A stretch of 64,000 nt of DNA, taken from contig NZ_KE386931.1 in NCBI RefSeq assembly GCF_000429625.1, positions 27,970-91,969 on the forward strand, written 5' to 3'. Position 1 is the stretch's first letter. Every line of letters starts with the position of its first letter. The position numbers and the translations under genes were made by a program. This DNA comes from Azospirillum halopraeferens DSM 3675 (GTDB taxonomy: Bacteria; Pseudomonadota; Alphaproteobacteria; Azospirillales; Azospirillaceae). The notes under the pieces were generated by a model. That model had not been told where the DNA came from. It was given only the letters and a program-made list of their open reading frames with translations, and made no database searches. Below, piece by piece: positions 7,487 through 22,538 of the stretch.

Positions 7487-10400
7487 TCACACGGACACGG
7501 TTTCGAGGAGACCAAGGTTGGCAAAGCTGCCGTCCGCCTCCATCCGGTCCCAGGCGGCGAGGACGAGGCGGCGGGTGCGGTATTCGCCGAACTGGCGGGT
7601 TTCCCGCTCCTTCAGTACCCGGAAGGTTTCGGAGGGGTAGTCGGGCCCCTTCACGTCGGCGGGGTCGAGGATGTAGCGCAGTTCGTCCCGGTCCAGGCCA
7701 TAGGCTCGGGCGTAGAAGGCGTCGAGATCGGCGCGCAACAGAGCGCGCCGCTCCTCATCCCAGCGGAAGGGTGGGCCGTCATAGCCGAGATCGCGGGCGA
7801 AGGGAGCGAGGCTGTGGGAGGTGTAGGTGAGTTCCAGGACCTTGGGGATGACGAAGGACAGGCGGGATTCGGTGTAGAAGGTGGGTGGGAGGATGGGGAA
7901 TTGGGCGATGACGTTCTTGCGAATGTGGGTTCCACCCACTTTGGATTGCGCTGCATAGTCAAGACTGAGCGAGTTAAGGTTGCCAAGCAATGCTCCGGCA
8001 ATTTTGCATTCTGCAATGCCAGGGAGAAGAAGAGATAAAGTGTCATCTGTGGCGCATACAGGAAACGCAGCAGCAATAACTGTCCTTTCATCAACCGATC
8101 GAGCGATATCGCGCCAACCAATCAGCCAGTTTTTCCGCCATCCTTTGCTGGAGAGGCGGCGGATAACCTCTTCTTTTGGCGCAAAGCGGCCATCTCCAAA
8201 CCATTCGTTGTCTGAACTCTTTGCTTCGGAATCAATCCCAAACCTGTGATCAAAAATAGATATATCGCCGCCGCGAAATACCGGTAGCATACTATCCGCT
8301 GGTCCGCAGCCAAAATACTTTTCAAATATTTCCGAATCGATGCGGTTCGAACCGGAAAAGAAATTCTGAATGACGATTGGGCTGAACGCGGAAATTTCAT
8401 TTCGGCCATTCATTTCTATAAAAATTCCGCTGTTTTTATAAATCTTCGCCGTCAGTTCCGCATCGGCGCGAGAGCGGAAGACCGGGGCCGTGCGGGTGTT
8501 GGGATTCAACCGGGCGATGGCGTCGGGCGTTAGGGTAAAATTGCGCTCCGGGTCGGCGAGTTGGGCCACCTTTCGAAGAAAGAAGCAAAACTCCGGGGAC
8601 CTATTTGGCTCATTTGAAAGTACAAGTATTGCAAACTTGAACGCATGATGAACTGCAGGGAAAATATTCTCTTCGTTCTCAAACGCAGTCAGATGAACCA
8701 ACGCTTCGCGCCTGATCAGCCCTGCAAAGAAAGGCGCGGCCGTCACGTCGGTCGCGATCCCTGTCGGGACGATCACTCCAGCGCGCCCCGTTGGCCCGAT
8801 AAGATTTGCAAACACTTCCGCGAATAAGGCATAGGTATTGATCTTTCCTCTACCCGTCAGTTCAAATCGGCCGGACTCACGGGCAAACTCATTGCTCGCG
8901 TCAAAAACGCGTTGGGCAATAACGAAGTCCTGGAATACCGCTGGATCATCGTGCTCCAGTGCTTCAATCGCTCTCGTGCGCGCAGCGCCAGCAAGAGCAG
9001 CAATCTCGGGCTTCCTCGTTGCAAAGTACTCCTTGCCGGAAAGCTGCATCACTTCCCACGGCGGGTTGCCGACCACCACGTCGAAGCCGCCGCGCTCCAT
9101 GATGTCGGGAAACTCCAGCGGCCAGTGGAAGGCGTGGGCAGCCTCGGCCAGTTGGTCCACGCGGGCGACCAGCGGGCCGTAGAGGCTGTGCCCGGCCATG
9201 GCCTCCCACACGTGGGTCGTCGTCGGGATCGTAACCATGTTGCGGTTGGCGGGTACGCCGCCCACCTTCGGCGCCAGGAAGGCCGCGACATAGGCGTCGC
9301 ATGCGATCTTCCAACGGTACCAGTCGGGACGGCGACGCGATTCGCGAAAGCGGGCGTCCTTGGCCTGAATCTCCGCCAGGGTGGTTTCCGGCAGATGGCG
9401 CAGGTCCGCCCCCAGGTCGGCCAGTTGCCGCGCTGCCGGCAGCGAGCCGCCGCCGCGCGCGAAGTCCAGGCTGCCCTGGCCGGATTTCTCGCTCCTGTTG
9501 CGCTTGGCGAAGTGCTTGGCGGTCTCCTTGTCGTCGCCGGACAGCGGCTTGTAGGCGGCGTCCGGGATGCCCTGCTCCAGGGCCTTCAGGTCGAACACGC
9601 CCAGCAGCGAATCGCCGCAGCGGATCTGCGCGTCGAAGAAGCCCAGCGGCAGGCCGGGGTCGACCGTCTCGATCCACAGCGCCACCTTGGTCAGCTCCAC
9701 CGCCATGGGGTTCTTGTCCACCCCATGCAGGCAGCAGCGGGCGACGTCGCGCAATGCGTGGCGGAAATCCTCCAGGGAGGGCGTGCCCTCGGCGCGGATG
9801 CGCGCCACGCGGGTGGCGATGCGGCGGGCGGCGGCCAATAGGAAATGGCCGGAGCCGCAGGCCGGGTCGATGACGGTGAGGGCGAGCAGGGTGGCCGCCT
9901 TGTCGTCGGACTCCGCCTCCGCCCGGTCGAGCACCGGGTCGAGGGCGGTGTCGAGCAGCGCCTGCACCAGACTGTCCGGCGTGTAGTAGGAGCCGGTGGT
10001 CTTGCGCTGGTTGCCCCTCCGCTCCGCCGCGTCGGAGGCGAAGGCGAGCGCGCGGCCGTCGCCGGCCAACTGCGGCTGAAGCTCCAGCAGGGATTCGTAG
10101 ACCGACCCCAGCTCCTCCGTCTCCATGGCGCGCCAGTTGACGGGGACCATGGCGGTCCCGTCGGTCAGCCAGGACAGGCGGTACACCGCCTCCATGAAGG
10201 CGCGGTTGGGCAGGACGGCGGTTTCCAGGTGCGGCAGCCGGTCGGGGGCGAACAGCCCGCCCAATGCCGGCAAACCCAACGCCGGCTCGCCGCGGGCCAG
10301 CGCGCGGAACACCACCTTCAGACCTTCGTAGCGGTCGTGGTGGCGGTCCCACGAGGCGCGGCGCACGCACTGCGCCCGCAGCGCCGTCAGGCTGTAGCCC

Positions 10401-11329
10401 TCGGTGTAGAGCCGGCGTGCGTCGGCGGCGGCGTCCTTCGGGTGCAGCAGGGTGCGGTCCTCCGCCACCATCAGGAAGATCAGGCGGTAGACGAGGCGCA
10501 GAAGCTCGTTGAACCAGCCGGTCAGCGGGATCTCCCCCGACGCCAGCCGGGCCGCCAGATCGGGGTTCGCCGCGAGGAAGCCGGACCCCAGCAGGCGCAG
10601 GGCGTCCTCCACCTGACCGGCCAGACGGTCGCGCGCCGCCTCTCCTTCGCGGGACCCGGCGTCGCGCCAGCGCTCCAGGGCGCAGTCGGCGGCGGTGGCG
10701 CCCGCCCGGCCGAAGCGCGAGCGGTGGATCAGCAGCCACAGCGCCGTGAAGGACGCCGCGTCCTCGGTGGTGAAGATCTGCGCCAGATCGGCCTCGATGT
10801 AGGCCGGGCGGGTCAGCGAGGCGTTGTCGCGCATCAGGCGCAGGCGGGTCCCGTTGGTGACCAGACCCCACAGCGTGCCGTCGCTGTCGTTCAGGTGGTC
10901 CTGAAGGGCGAAGGCGGGAGACCGGGCGCGGTCGGTCGACAGGGTCGGGCTGCGCCGGTCCAGCGCCTCGGCCGGCGGCACGACGACCACCGGCACCCGT
11001 CCGCCGGCGATGAGGGACGCCGCACCGTCGGCCGGCGCCAGATCGTCGAATCCGAAGGTTTCCTTTAGAAAGTCGCGCACGAAACGCCGGGTCGCCTCGA
11101 TGGACGGCGCGGCTGCCTTGGCGAAGGCGTCGAAATGGGACTGGCCGACGCGGAAGGAGGTGGAGATCTCCTCCCGCACGGTCAGCCCCTTGCGGATGCC
11201 GTAGCTCTCCTCGGCCTGTTCCGGCGCCTCCCGCCGGTCGATCTTGGCGACCATGGCCGGCGCGATCAGGTTGCCCTCCAGCGTCAGGGAGGGCCAGGCG
11301 GACATGTCGGTGACGGGCTTGCGCGGCAT
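7487..11329 (-). CDS. Large N6-adenine DNA methyltransferase (Eco57I/DrmMI-like)
   Basis: The 1280-residue protein has the SAM-binding motif DPACGSG at residues 488-494 and the catalytic NPPW at 755-758, the order of gamma-class adenine methyltransferases. Residues 1-350 look like the accessory N-terminal region of large type II/DISARM-type enzymes. I see no PD-(D/E)XK catalytic triad there, so it is probably not itself a nuclease. The region after NPPW, about 7.9-8.9 kb, is notably AT-rich compared with the rest and probably holds the target-recognition domain. The gene starts three bases after the SNF2 stop, so the two are co-translated. Its likely role is to mark host DNA as self. A DISARM-type assignment is inferred from neighbours. 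Confidence 0.85.
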   Translation of the reverse strand: MPRKPVTDMSAWPSLTLEGNLIAPAMVAKIDRREAPEQAEESYGIRKGLTVREEISTSFRVGQSHFDAFAKAAAPSIEATRRFVRDFLKETFGFDDLAPADGAASLIAGGRVPVVVVPPAEALDRRSPTLSTDRARSPAFALQDHLNDSDGTLWGLVTNGTRLRLMRDNASLTRPAYIEADLAQIFTTEDAASFTALWLLIHRSRFGRAGATAADCALERWRDAGSREGEAARDRLAGQVEDALRLLGSGFLAANPDLAARLASGEIPLTGWFNELLRLVYRLIFLMVAEDRTLLHPKDAAADARRLYTEGYSLTALRAQCVRRASWDRHHDRYEGLKVVFRALARGEPALGLPALGGLFAPDRLPHLETAVLPNRAFMEAVYRLSWLTDGTAMVPVNWRAMETEELGSVYESLLELQPQLAGDGRALAFASDAAERRGNQRKTTGSYYTPDSLVQALLDTALDPVLDRAEAESDDKAATLLALTVIDPACGSGHFLLAAARRIATRVARIRAEGTPSLEDFRHALRDVARCCLHGVDKNPMAVELTKVALWIETVDPGLPLGFFDAQIRCGDSLLGVFDLKALEQGIPDAAYKPLSGDDKETAKHFAKRNRSEKSGQGSLDFARGGGSLPAARQLADLGADLRHLPETTLAEIQAKDARFRESRRRPDWYRWKIACDAYVAAFLAPKVGGVPANRNMVTIPTTTHVWEAMAGHSLYGPLVARVDQLAEAAHAFHWPLEFPDIMERGGFDVVVGNPPWEVMQLSGKEYFATRKPEIAALAGAARTRAIEALEHDDPAVFQDFVIAQRVFDASNEFARESGRFELTGRGKINTYALFAEVFANLIGPTGRAGVIVPTGIATDVTAAPFFAGLIRREALVHLTAFENEENIFPAVHHAFKFAILVLSNEPNRSPEFCFFLRKVAQLADPERNFTLTPDAIARLNPNTRTAPVFRSRADAELTAKIYKNSGIFIEMNGRNEISAFSPIVIQNFFSGSNRIDSEIFEKYFGCGPADSMLPVFRGGDISIFDHRFGIDSEAKSSDNEWFGDGRFAPKEEVIRRLSSKGWRKNWLIGWRDIARSVDERTVIAAAFPVCATDDTLSLLLPGIAECKIAGALLGNLNSLSLDYAAQSKVGGTHIRKNVIAQFPILPPTFYTESRLSFVIPKVLELTYTSHSLAPFARDLGYDGPPFRWDEERRALLRADLDAFYARAYGLDRDELRYILDPADVKGPDYPSETFRVLKERETRQFGEYRTRRLVLAAWDRMEADGSFANLGLLETVSV

Positions 11330-11332
11330 GGA

Positions 11333-14098
11333 TCAGGTCTCGCTGGGCATCAGCACGAACAGCCCGATGACGTCGGGCGGCAGGACGGCCTCCACGGCGA
11401 CGCGGGAGGCGGAACCGGCGGCGGCGCGCAGCCGGGCGTGGTCGGCGGCAAGCTCCTCCGCCCGCCCCCGCACGAAGGCGGCGAGCGGCCCGTCGAGCAG
11501 GGCCGGCAGGTCCTCCTGCGCCCGCTTCACGAAGCGGTCGCGGGCGGCGGGCGCCAGGTCGCCGGCGGCCGGGACGTCGAGAAGGGCGCGGGCCTCTTCC
11601 CCCGACGCGACGACGGCGCCGTTGCCGAGGGCGACCAGCGCCGCCTCCTCGGCCAGCAGCAGCCGCTCGCGGCGGCCGTGGACGGTCAGCTTGTAGCGGA
11701 TGCGCAGCAGGACCAGCCGCGTCATCCGCTCGACGGCCGGCGTCGGCCAGGCGCCCACGCGGCCGATGCCCAGGCCCGTCAGCGTGGCGGGGTCCAGGGA
11801 GGCTTCCACCAGGGCCTCGGCCAGCGTCGCCGTCAGCGGATGCGACCGGCTGATCAGGCTGACCCCGGACGGGGCGGGCTCCGCCATTGCCAGGCGCACG
11901 CTGCCCGCCATGCCGCGTTCGGCCAGCCGTTCCCGCAGGGCGGGGTCGAGGGCGTGGACGTGCGCCAGCAGGGCGGAGCGACGCTCCTCCAGCGGCACGC
12001 CGAACCGGGCCATGGCCCGTTCGATGAAGGTTCGCGCCGCCTGCGGGGAGCCCAGCAGGCCGGACACCTTCTCCCACTCCGGCGCCACCTCCTGCGGCTT
12101 CATGGCGTTCTGGGCGAAGCGCGTGCGGGAGCGCTTCTCCTTCTCCGACACGTCGCGCCAGCGCGTGTCGATCAGGCGGGTGCCGTCGTCCAGCCGCAGG
12201 TCGAGGGCCATCTGCCGCGTGTCACCCCGGCGCAGCATCATGGAGGCCATGAGGGCGTCGGTGACCGGCCCGCGCTCGTCGGGCAGCGGAACGGTGACGC
12301 CGGTGGCTTCGCGGATCTTCTTCGCCTTGCGCAGGATCACCTCCAGCACCGCCCCGTCGATGGCGCTGTCGGGGGAATACATCATGACGGAGCGGACCAG
12401 ACGGGCCGGTTGCCCGAAACGGTCCACCCGGCCTTCCCGCTGCTGGTGCCGGGTCGGGTTCCAGGACAGGTCGTAGTGGACGACGGTGTCGAAAAGCTGC
12501 TGGAGGTTGATGCCTTCCGACAGGCAGTCGGTCGCGACCAGGATGCGCTGGCTGGGGTTCTCCTCGTCGTCCGGCGCCATGTCCACGACCCGGTCGCGCC
12601 GCTCGTCCGGGGTCAGCACGCCGGTGACGGCCTCGATCCGAAGCTTCGGGAACGCCTTGCGCAGGCCGTCGCGGACGTGTTCGGCCGTCGCGAGGTAGCG
12701 GCAGAACACCACCGGGTTCGCCCCCGATTTGACGAGGGGCTTCAGGATGCCGATCAGCGCGTCGAGCTTCGGGTCGGAATCGCCGACGAGCCGTTCCGCC
12801 TCGGCGATGAGGGCCTGAAGCGCCGGGTCGCCCTCCCAGACCGCGCCGGGCTCGAGGTCGACCGCGTCCTCGTCGTCCCCGTCCTCGTCGTAGATCTGCG
12901 GTTCGATGCGGTCGGGCTCGTTCGCCAGGCGGTTGCGCAGGGCGCTGAGCGCCGCCGCCGGGGACGACCCCACGCAGCGCATCAGGGCCAGCGTCCCCCA
13001 GAACGCCAGTCGCCGCTCCCGCTGCCCCGTTCCAGCCCGTGAGACCACGCCCAGGCAGTGGTCGAGCACCGCCTCCTGGAACCGCAGATGCGCCGGCGAC
13101 AGGCGGAAGGCCGCCTCCTTCGGGTCGTGCTTCGGAAACGCCCGGTCCTCGCCCCAGTCGCCCGAGACGATGTCGATCCGGCGGCGCTGCACGAAATGGC
13201 GGGCGAGACGCTCGCGATATTTCGCGTCATCGAAGGTCAGCGACGCGAACTCCGGATCGATCAGGGACAAGAGCCGGGCGAAGGCCTCCTCGTCCCCTGA
13301 ATGGGGGGTCGCGGTCAGCATGATCAACCGCCGCTCCGGGTCCTGTGCGAGGCCGGAGAGAAGCCCGAAGCGCTGCTGCCGGCCCTTGTGCGTGCCGACG
13401 CAGGCGTGGGCCTCGTCGACGATCACGAAGTCCGGGCAGGCGCGGGCGAACGTCTCCCGGCGCTTCTCGGCCTTGATGTAGTCGAGGCTGACCACGGTGT
13501 GGGGGTGGGCGTCGAACAGGGTCTGGGCGAGTGGCAGGCTCCTCTCCAGCCGTGCCGCCGTCCCCGACGTGACGGCGACGGCGTCGATCCCGAAGCGCAC
13601 CTTGAGTTCGGTCGTCCATTGCTCGACCAGATGGGGCGGGCACAGGACGGAGAAGGCGTCCGCCTCGCCGCGGTCCATCAGCTCCCGCAGGATCAGCCCG
13701 GCCTCGATGGTCTTGCCGATGCCGACGTCGTCGGCGATCAGGAGGCGGGGAACCTGGAGGCGGAGCGCCATCAGCAGCGGGACGAGCTGATAGGTCCGCG
13801 GCTCGAACGCAAGCTGGGCCGCCGACCGGAACGGTCCCGCGCCGCGCCGCAGGGTCAGGCGCAGGGCGTCCGCGAGAAGGGCCGCCTTGGACTGCACCGT
13901 CGGGGCGGCGTCCTCCGGGAGGTCGAAGCGGGCGGGGCCGACCGGCGTCAATTCCAGCCGCGGGTCCAGCAGGACGGTGTCGCCCTCGCTGCCGGACAGG
14001 GGCCGCAGGGCAAGGAGGTCGGGGCGCGGTGCGGGAAGGGCCACCCATTCCCGGCCGCGCGCCCGCACGAGGTCGCCGGGGGCAAAGGACAGGGTCAT
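11333..14098 (-). CDS. SNF2-family DNA helicase/translocase (DrmD-like)
   Basis: The 921-residue protein shows the SNF2 ATPase signature: Walker A DDVGIGKTIEAGL with the GKT at residues 128-130, Walker B DEAH at 228-231, the LTATPHSGDEEAF motif III, and the C-terminal helicase lobe with QREGRVDRFGQ. It should translocate on double-stranded DNA rather than unwind it. The N-terminal 100 residues are a non-catalytic extension. It lies four bases after the upstream helicase stop and three bases before the methyltransferase start. SNF2 next to an adenine methylase and a DUF1998 helicase matches class 1 DISARM gene content (drmD). The ATPase call is secure; the system name is inferred. Confidence 0.85.
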   Translation of the reverse strand: MTLSFAPGDLVRARGREWVALPAPRPDLLALRPLSGSEGDTVLLDPRLELTPVGPARFDLPEDAAPTVQSKAALLADALRLTLRRGAGPFRSAAQLAFEPRTYQLVPLLMALRLQVPRLLIADDVGIGKTIEAGLILRELMDRGEADAFSVLCPPHLVEQWTTELKVRFGIDAVAVTSGTAARLERSLPLAQTLFDAHPHTVVSLDYIKAEKRRETFARACPDFVIVDEAHACVGTHKGRQQRFGLLSGLAQDPERRLIMLTATPHSGDEEAFARLLSLIDPEFASLTFDDAKYRERLARHFVQRRRIDIVSGDWGEDRAFPKHDPKEAAFRLSPAHLRFQEAVLDHCLGVVSRAGTGQRERRLAFWGTLALMRCVGSSPAAALSALRNRLANEPDRIEPQIYDEDGDDEDAVDLEPGAVWEGDPALQALIAEAERLVGDSDPKLDALIGILKPLVKSGANPVVFCRYLATAEHVRDGLRKAFPKLRIEAVTGVLTPDERRDRVVDMAPDDEENPSQRILVATDCLSEGINLQQLFDTVVHYDLSWNPTRHQQREGRVDRFGQPARLVRSVMMYSPDSAIDGAVLEVILRKAKKIREATGVTVPLPDERGPVTDALMASMMLRRGDTRQMALDLRLDDGTRLIDTRWRDVSEKEKRSRTRFAQNAMKPQEVAPEWEKVSGLLGSPQAARTFIERAMARFGVPLEERRSALLAHVHALDPALRERLAERGMAGSVRLAMAEPAPSGVSLISRSHPLTATLAEALVEASLDPATLTGLGIGRVGAWPTPAVERMTRLVLLRIRYKLTVHGRRERLLLAEEAALVALGNGAVVASGEEARALLDVPAAGDLAPAARDRFVKRAQEDLPALLDGPLAAFVRGRAEELAADHARLRAAAGSASRVAVEAVLPPDVIGLFVLMPSET

Positions 14099-14102
14099 CG
14101 GG

Positions 14103-19277
<5,175 letters not shown>

Positions 19278-19749
19278 CTAAAACCCCCTGCGCACTCACC
19301 AGATGCCGTTCGCCATTCACTTTCAATTTTCCCAGCCGACAGAAGGCCGTTGCCGTCAAGGTATTTTGACAACTCTATCTTCAACATCTGGGTGTTGTTC
19401 TTCTATTCAAATTTCCTCTAGGGGCGGCCGACGGCAATGCAGGGGCGTTCCTCTGACTTGGTCACTGCTGAACCTCCGGCTTCCGGGGCATGCCCAGCGG
19501 CGAGCAAGCCGAAATTGCGTAGCGAGGTGAGGCTAGTTGCTCTGAAGTTCGAGTGCAAGCTGGATGGTTATCCAATCCAGGGATGTGGTTGTGTGAAGTT
19601 GGAATAACCTCCCCGAGAGTAGTTTGCGAATCGTGCTTCTCGTTTTCCCGGGAAATGGACGCTGGAAGCCGCCGATGTGATCGGCGCGGGTTCAAAACAG
19701 ATCCACCGAGGCGGCGCGGGAAGACCGACACCCCACTCCGTGCTGGCTT
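19278..19749. other. Gene-free leader region upstream of the defence operon
   Basis: This 470-base stretch holds no convincing gene on either strand. The part nearest the helicase start (19320-19420) is AT-rich and probably contains the operon promoter, but I could not pick out a -35/-10 pair with proper spacing. The remainder adjoins an IS21-type fragment and may be insertion debris. Confidence 0.4.
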
Positions 19750-19905
19750 TCATTGCTCATCAGGCCCGGGTCTGAAGCCCGCCTTGCGCTTGTCCTCGAG
19801 GCGTCGGCTGTCGCCCCGGATCTGGACACTGACAGCATGATCGAACAGGCAATCGAGCACAGTGGCGAGGAGCGCCGGGTCATGGTGAAGGCCTGATCCC
19901 ACCGG
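19750..19905 (-). mobile_element. IS21-type IstB fragment (C-terminal remnant)
   Basis: A minus-strand frame ending at a TGA at 19750 reads HHDPALLATVLDCLFDHAVS then VQIRGDSRRLEDKRKAGF. This matches the C-terminal end of IstB-type ATPases of IS21 elements. The Walker motifs and the partner istA are missing. Only about 50 codons remain and the 5' side runs into the leader of the KfrA-like gene, so it is a non-functional scar of a transposition event. Confidence 0.6.
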
Positions 19906-20072
19906 TGGGATTGGAGATCACCACAAGGAAGCAGGTGCTTCTGGAACCGGTTGCTTCCAAAGGCGGCGGTTCCGGAAGCAAGCGGTTCCCGGCGCCGCCT
20001 CCGCGGTGCCAACAGCGCGAACCCATGTCCCTCCAGCGTGCAATCGGTACGCGCGTGGACAGGAGAAGGACG

Positions 20073-21416
20073 ATGATCGGGCCCAGCGACAATTGCGGTG
20101 CCGCCTCGGTGGCCGGAGCCGCGGCCGACAGCACGGGATTGCCCGATGTGGACATCGAACTGCGGGCCCGGGTGTGGGCGATCCTTGATGACGCGTGGAA
20201 GCGCGGAGAGGTGCCGCCTTCGGCCCGGGCGATCCGCGCCATGGTCAACCGCAACAACAGTCAGGTGCTGCGTGCGGTCAGCGCGTGGTACGAGGAACGC
20301 CGGGCCCAGCATCAGGCGACCACCGAGATGAGCGCTCCGGTGGCTGCGAAGCCGACGGTGCCGGGCGCCGAACCGGAGGCGGATGCGGTGGCCGGCATCC
20401 CGCCGGCGGTTGCCGCAGTGCTGGACGCCGCCGCCGAGGGGCTGGCGGGCGTCGCGCAAGTGCTGGTGCAGGTGAAGCTCGCCATGCGGCAGGCATTGGT
20501 CGAGGTGGACGAGCGTGCAGAGCGGCGGTTGGGTGAGACGTTGGCCGCGGCCAATGCCGCTGGCGAGGCAACACGGGCTGCCGAGCGCGAGCGGTTCGGC
20601 ATGGAGAGGGCGCTGCTGCAGGGCGTCTTGGACGCACGCGTAGCGGAATCGGCGCGCATTGTTGAGGAGGCCGCCGGGATGATCGAGGAGTGCGAGGTAC
20701 GAGAGGCGAGTGCACTGACTCGCATTTTCGCCCTGGAAGAGCGGGTCCGCGCCGCGGAGGCCGAGGCGGCGGCGCATGAGGCCTGCATCGACGGGCTTCG
20801 CAAGGAGTTGACCGACACCCGGAGCGAACGCGACGCGGCTCGCGGGCAGGCTGCCACGCTGGCCGAACAGCTCGCGTCGAGAAGCGAGGTGTTCACGGCG
20901 GCTGAGGCACGATTCGAACGGGACGAGGCGGAGTGTCGGCACGAGATCGACCGCTTGCGCGCTGAGGTCGAGCAGTGGCGCGGGGATCTGGCCGACGCGC
21001 ATCGGCAGATCATCACTTTGGTGGCGGAGGCCAATGCCGCCGGGGCGCTGGGCGCCTTCATCGAGCGCCTCCTCGTCACCATGCCCATCTCTGTCGGGAA
21101 CGTGGCGGCCGCCACGGGTTTGCGCGTGAACACGACCGGGACTTCCGCCGACACGGCGGAATTGGACGCTTCAGATGGCACCGGTGGTTTGGCAACCGGC
21201 CGTTCGACCGAGGTCGGGCTGGGCGGTAAGGACGGGGCGGCGGCACCGGCCTGCCTGGAGGCTGGTCCGGTGCGGCGGTCTCGTCGGCCAGCCGATGTGA
21301 TGCAGGAGCAAACGGGCTTGTCGTCAGGGACGGATCGTGGCGGCACGGACTTGCGAGCCGACGGCACCTCGGGCGCCGCGAGCATTGATGGTCGGACGAA
21401 CGCTGCCAATGGGTAA
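20073..21416 (+). CDS. KfrA-like DNA-binding coiled-coil protein
   Basis: The 447-residue protein begins with a KfrA_N-like DNA-binding domain at about residues 22-62 (RARVWAILDDAWKRGEVPPS then AIRAMVNRNNSQVLRAVSAW). A long Ala/Glu/Arg-rich coiled coil follows at about residues 100-330, then a low-complexity tail. KfrA proteins are plasmid or mobile-element DNA-binding proteins that act as partition helpers or autoregulators. The ATG at 20073 is chosen because AGGAGAAGGA stands immediately upstream; an in-frame start at 19905 would add 56 unrelated residues overlapping IS debris. It is the first intact gene of the mobility half of the island. Confidence 0.75.
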   Translation: MIGPSDNCGAASVAGAAADSTGLPDVDIELRARVWAILDDAWKRGEVPPSARAIRAMVNRNNSQVLRAVSAWYEERRAQHQATTEMSAPVAAKPTVPGAEPEADAVAGIPPAVAAVLDAAAEGLAGVAQVLVQVKLAMRQALVEVDERAERRLGETLAAANAAGEATRAAERERFGMERALLQGVLDARVAESARIVEEAAGMIEECEVREASALTRIFALEERVRAAEAEAAAHEACIDGLRKELTDTRSERDAARGQAATLAEQLASRSEVFTAAEARFERDEAECRHEIDRLRAEVEQWRGDLADAHRQIITLVAEANAAGALGAFIERLLVTMPISVGNVAAATGLRVNTTGTSADTAELDASDGTGGLATGRSTEVGLGGKDGAAAPACLEAGPVRRSRRPADVMQEQTGLSSGTDRGGTDLRADGTSGAASIDGRTNAANG

Positions 21417-21517
21417 GCGCCGTCTGGAGGCTGCCTTGCGGGAAGGATGGGCGGCGTGATGAAAGCTGGAGGTCGGCGCCGCTCCCGGGCCGCCTTCATC
21501 GTGGCAAGCAGCGTGGT

Positions 21518-21967
21518 TTGCACCGTGGCGCTCCAGCGCATCGACGTCATCATCGGCGTCCGGGGCGGCGCACCTACGCGGCCGAGGAGACGATCCGCCT
21601 GGTCGGCGAAGCCCGGGGCGGGCACGGCGCGGTGACCGCGGTGGCGCGTCGCCATGGCGTGTGCACCAGCCTGATCGACCGCTGGCGCCGGCAGATCAAG
21701 AACGGCGAACTGTCCGCCGAGAGGCCGGCGTTCATGCCGGTGCACGTGCTCGATGCGCCGCCATCGACCGGCGTCGTCATGCCCGTCCCGGCTCCGGCTG
21801 AGGTGGTTTCTTCAGACGGCAATCAGCTTGCCACCGAACCAGGAGGGTGGAAGGGCCGTCCACCACATCACCTCAGTGTCCGCCCGAAGACATCGGCGGC
21901 CCCTGGGGCTACGAACCACACTTCAAGGCAATCGCCGATCCCGGACATGAGCGCCATGCCGAGATGA
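21518..21967 (+). pseudogene. IS66/IS3-type transposase accessory protein (TnpA-like) remnant
   Basis: The frame encodes a transposase helix-turn-helix of the IS66 TnpA / IS3 OrfA kind: TYAAEETIRLVGEARGGHGA, then VARRHGVCTSLIDRWRRQI. After about residue 95 the similarity stops and the sequence becomes unrelated. No TnpB or TnpC follows. I therefore call it a broken insertion-sequence gene. It stands between the KfrA-like gene and the mobilization genes. Confidence 0.55.
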
Positions 21968-22179
21968 TCGAATGCGCGCACCCGGCTTCGATCCGGCCAC
22001 CGTGGGCGTAGCCGCCGTCTGCAAGGAATTCGCTCGCCTCGCCAAGCGCCTCGCCCGCCGGAAACCCAAAACGAAGCCCTGACCGCATCCACCAGCCGAC
22101 GCTTACGATGCACGGGGCCCGCCGGTGTTCGTCATCGCGGCCGCAGCGCGATCCTTATAGCGGGTTATGCAATCAAAGC

Positions 22180-22490
22180 GCGACCGTGGCGCCCCCGTGA
22201 CTCCCCCGTGACCCTGCCGGCGCATAGACGTGGCGCGTGCTATGGCGCTCGGCGGTGGGCCTCCATGAAATGAAACCTATTCAGAACCAAGCGGAACTCT
22301 TGCGCGGCGTCGTGTGTCCACGTAGAAAAAATGGAAACGCAAAAAATCTGCCTCTCCTGTTGCGTGGAGTGCGTCGCTGATCCATGTCAACGTCGGGAGA
22401 GCGATTTTGAGGGTGAGCAAGCCGTGCAAATTAACCGCGCCCATAGGGCGCTGGTTATTTGCAGCTTGGCAGGGAGAGAGATCTCTCCGC
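22180..22490. other. Candidate origin of transfer / mob operator region
   Basis: Between the IS remnant and mobC there is a gene-free stretch with several structured motifs. They are a direct repeat CCCCCGTGAC (twice within 22191-22212), a nic-like CCCTGCCGG at 22212-22220 resembling the IncP-type core, a near-perfect hairpin at 22426-22462, and a GAGAGATCTCTC palindrome at 22476-22487. MobC and relaxase genes follow directly, which is where oriT usually lies. Position and motifs are seen; the nic assignment is inference. Confidence 0.35.
22426..22462. repeat. Inverted repeat (hairpin) upstream of mobC
   Basis: The left arm GCAAATTAACCGCGCCC (22426-22442) pairs with the right arm GGGCGCTGGTTATTTGC (22446-22462) around a three-base loop, with one bulge. 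It could be a relaxosome hairpin or an operator for MobC. Confidence 0.45.
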
Positions 22491-22538
22491 TGCACCCTCT
22501 CCCGGTTGTGTCACGTCTCGGATCAGGTGGAGGTGGTC

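Noticed and set aside
8964..12077. A 1037-codon minus-strand frame overlapping the methylase and SNF2 genes in another register
   Set aside because: It reads Arg/Gly/Pro-rich low complexity and has no motifs, while the real frames carry DPACGSG, NPPW and SNF2 boxes.
21968..22081. A short frame MRAPGFDPATVGVAAVCKEF before the mobilization genes
   Set aside because: It is 36 codons, with no recognised family and no ribosome-binding site. It looks like debris after the IS66-type remnant.
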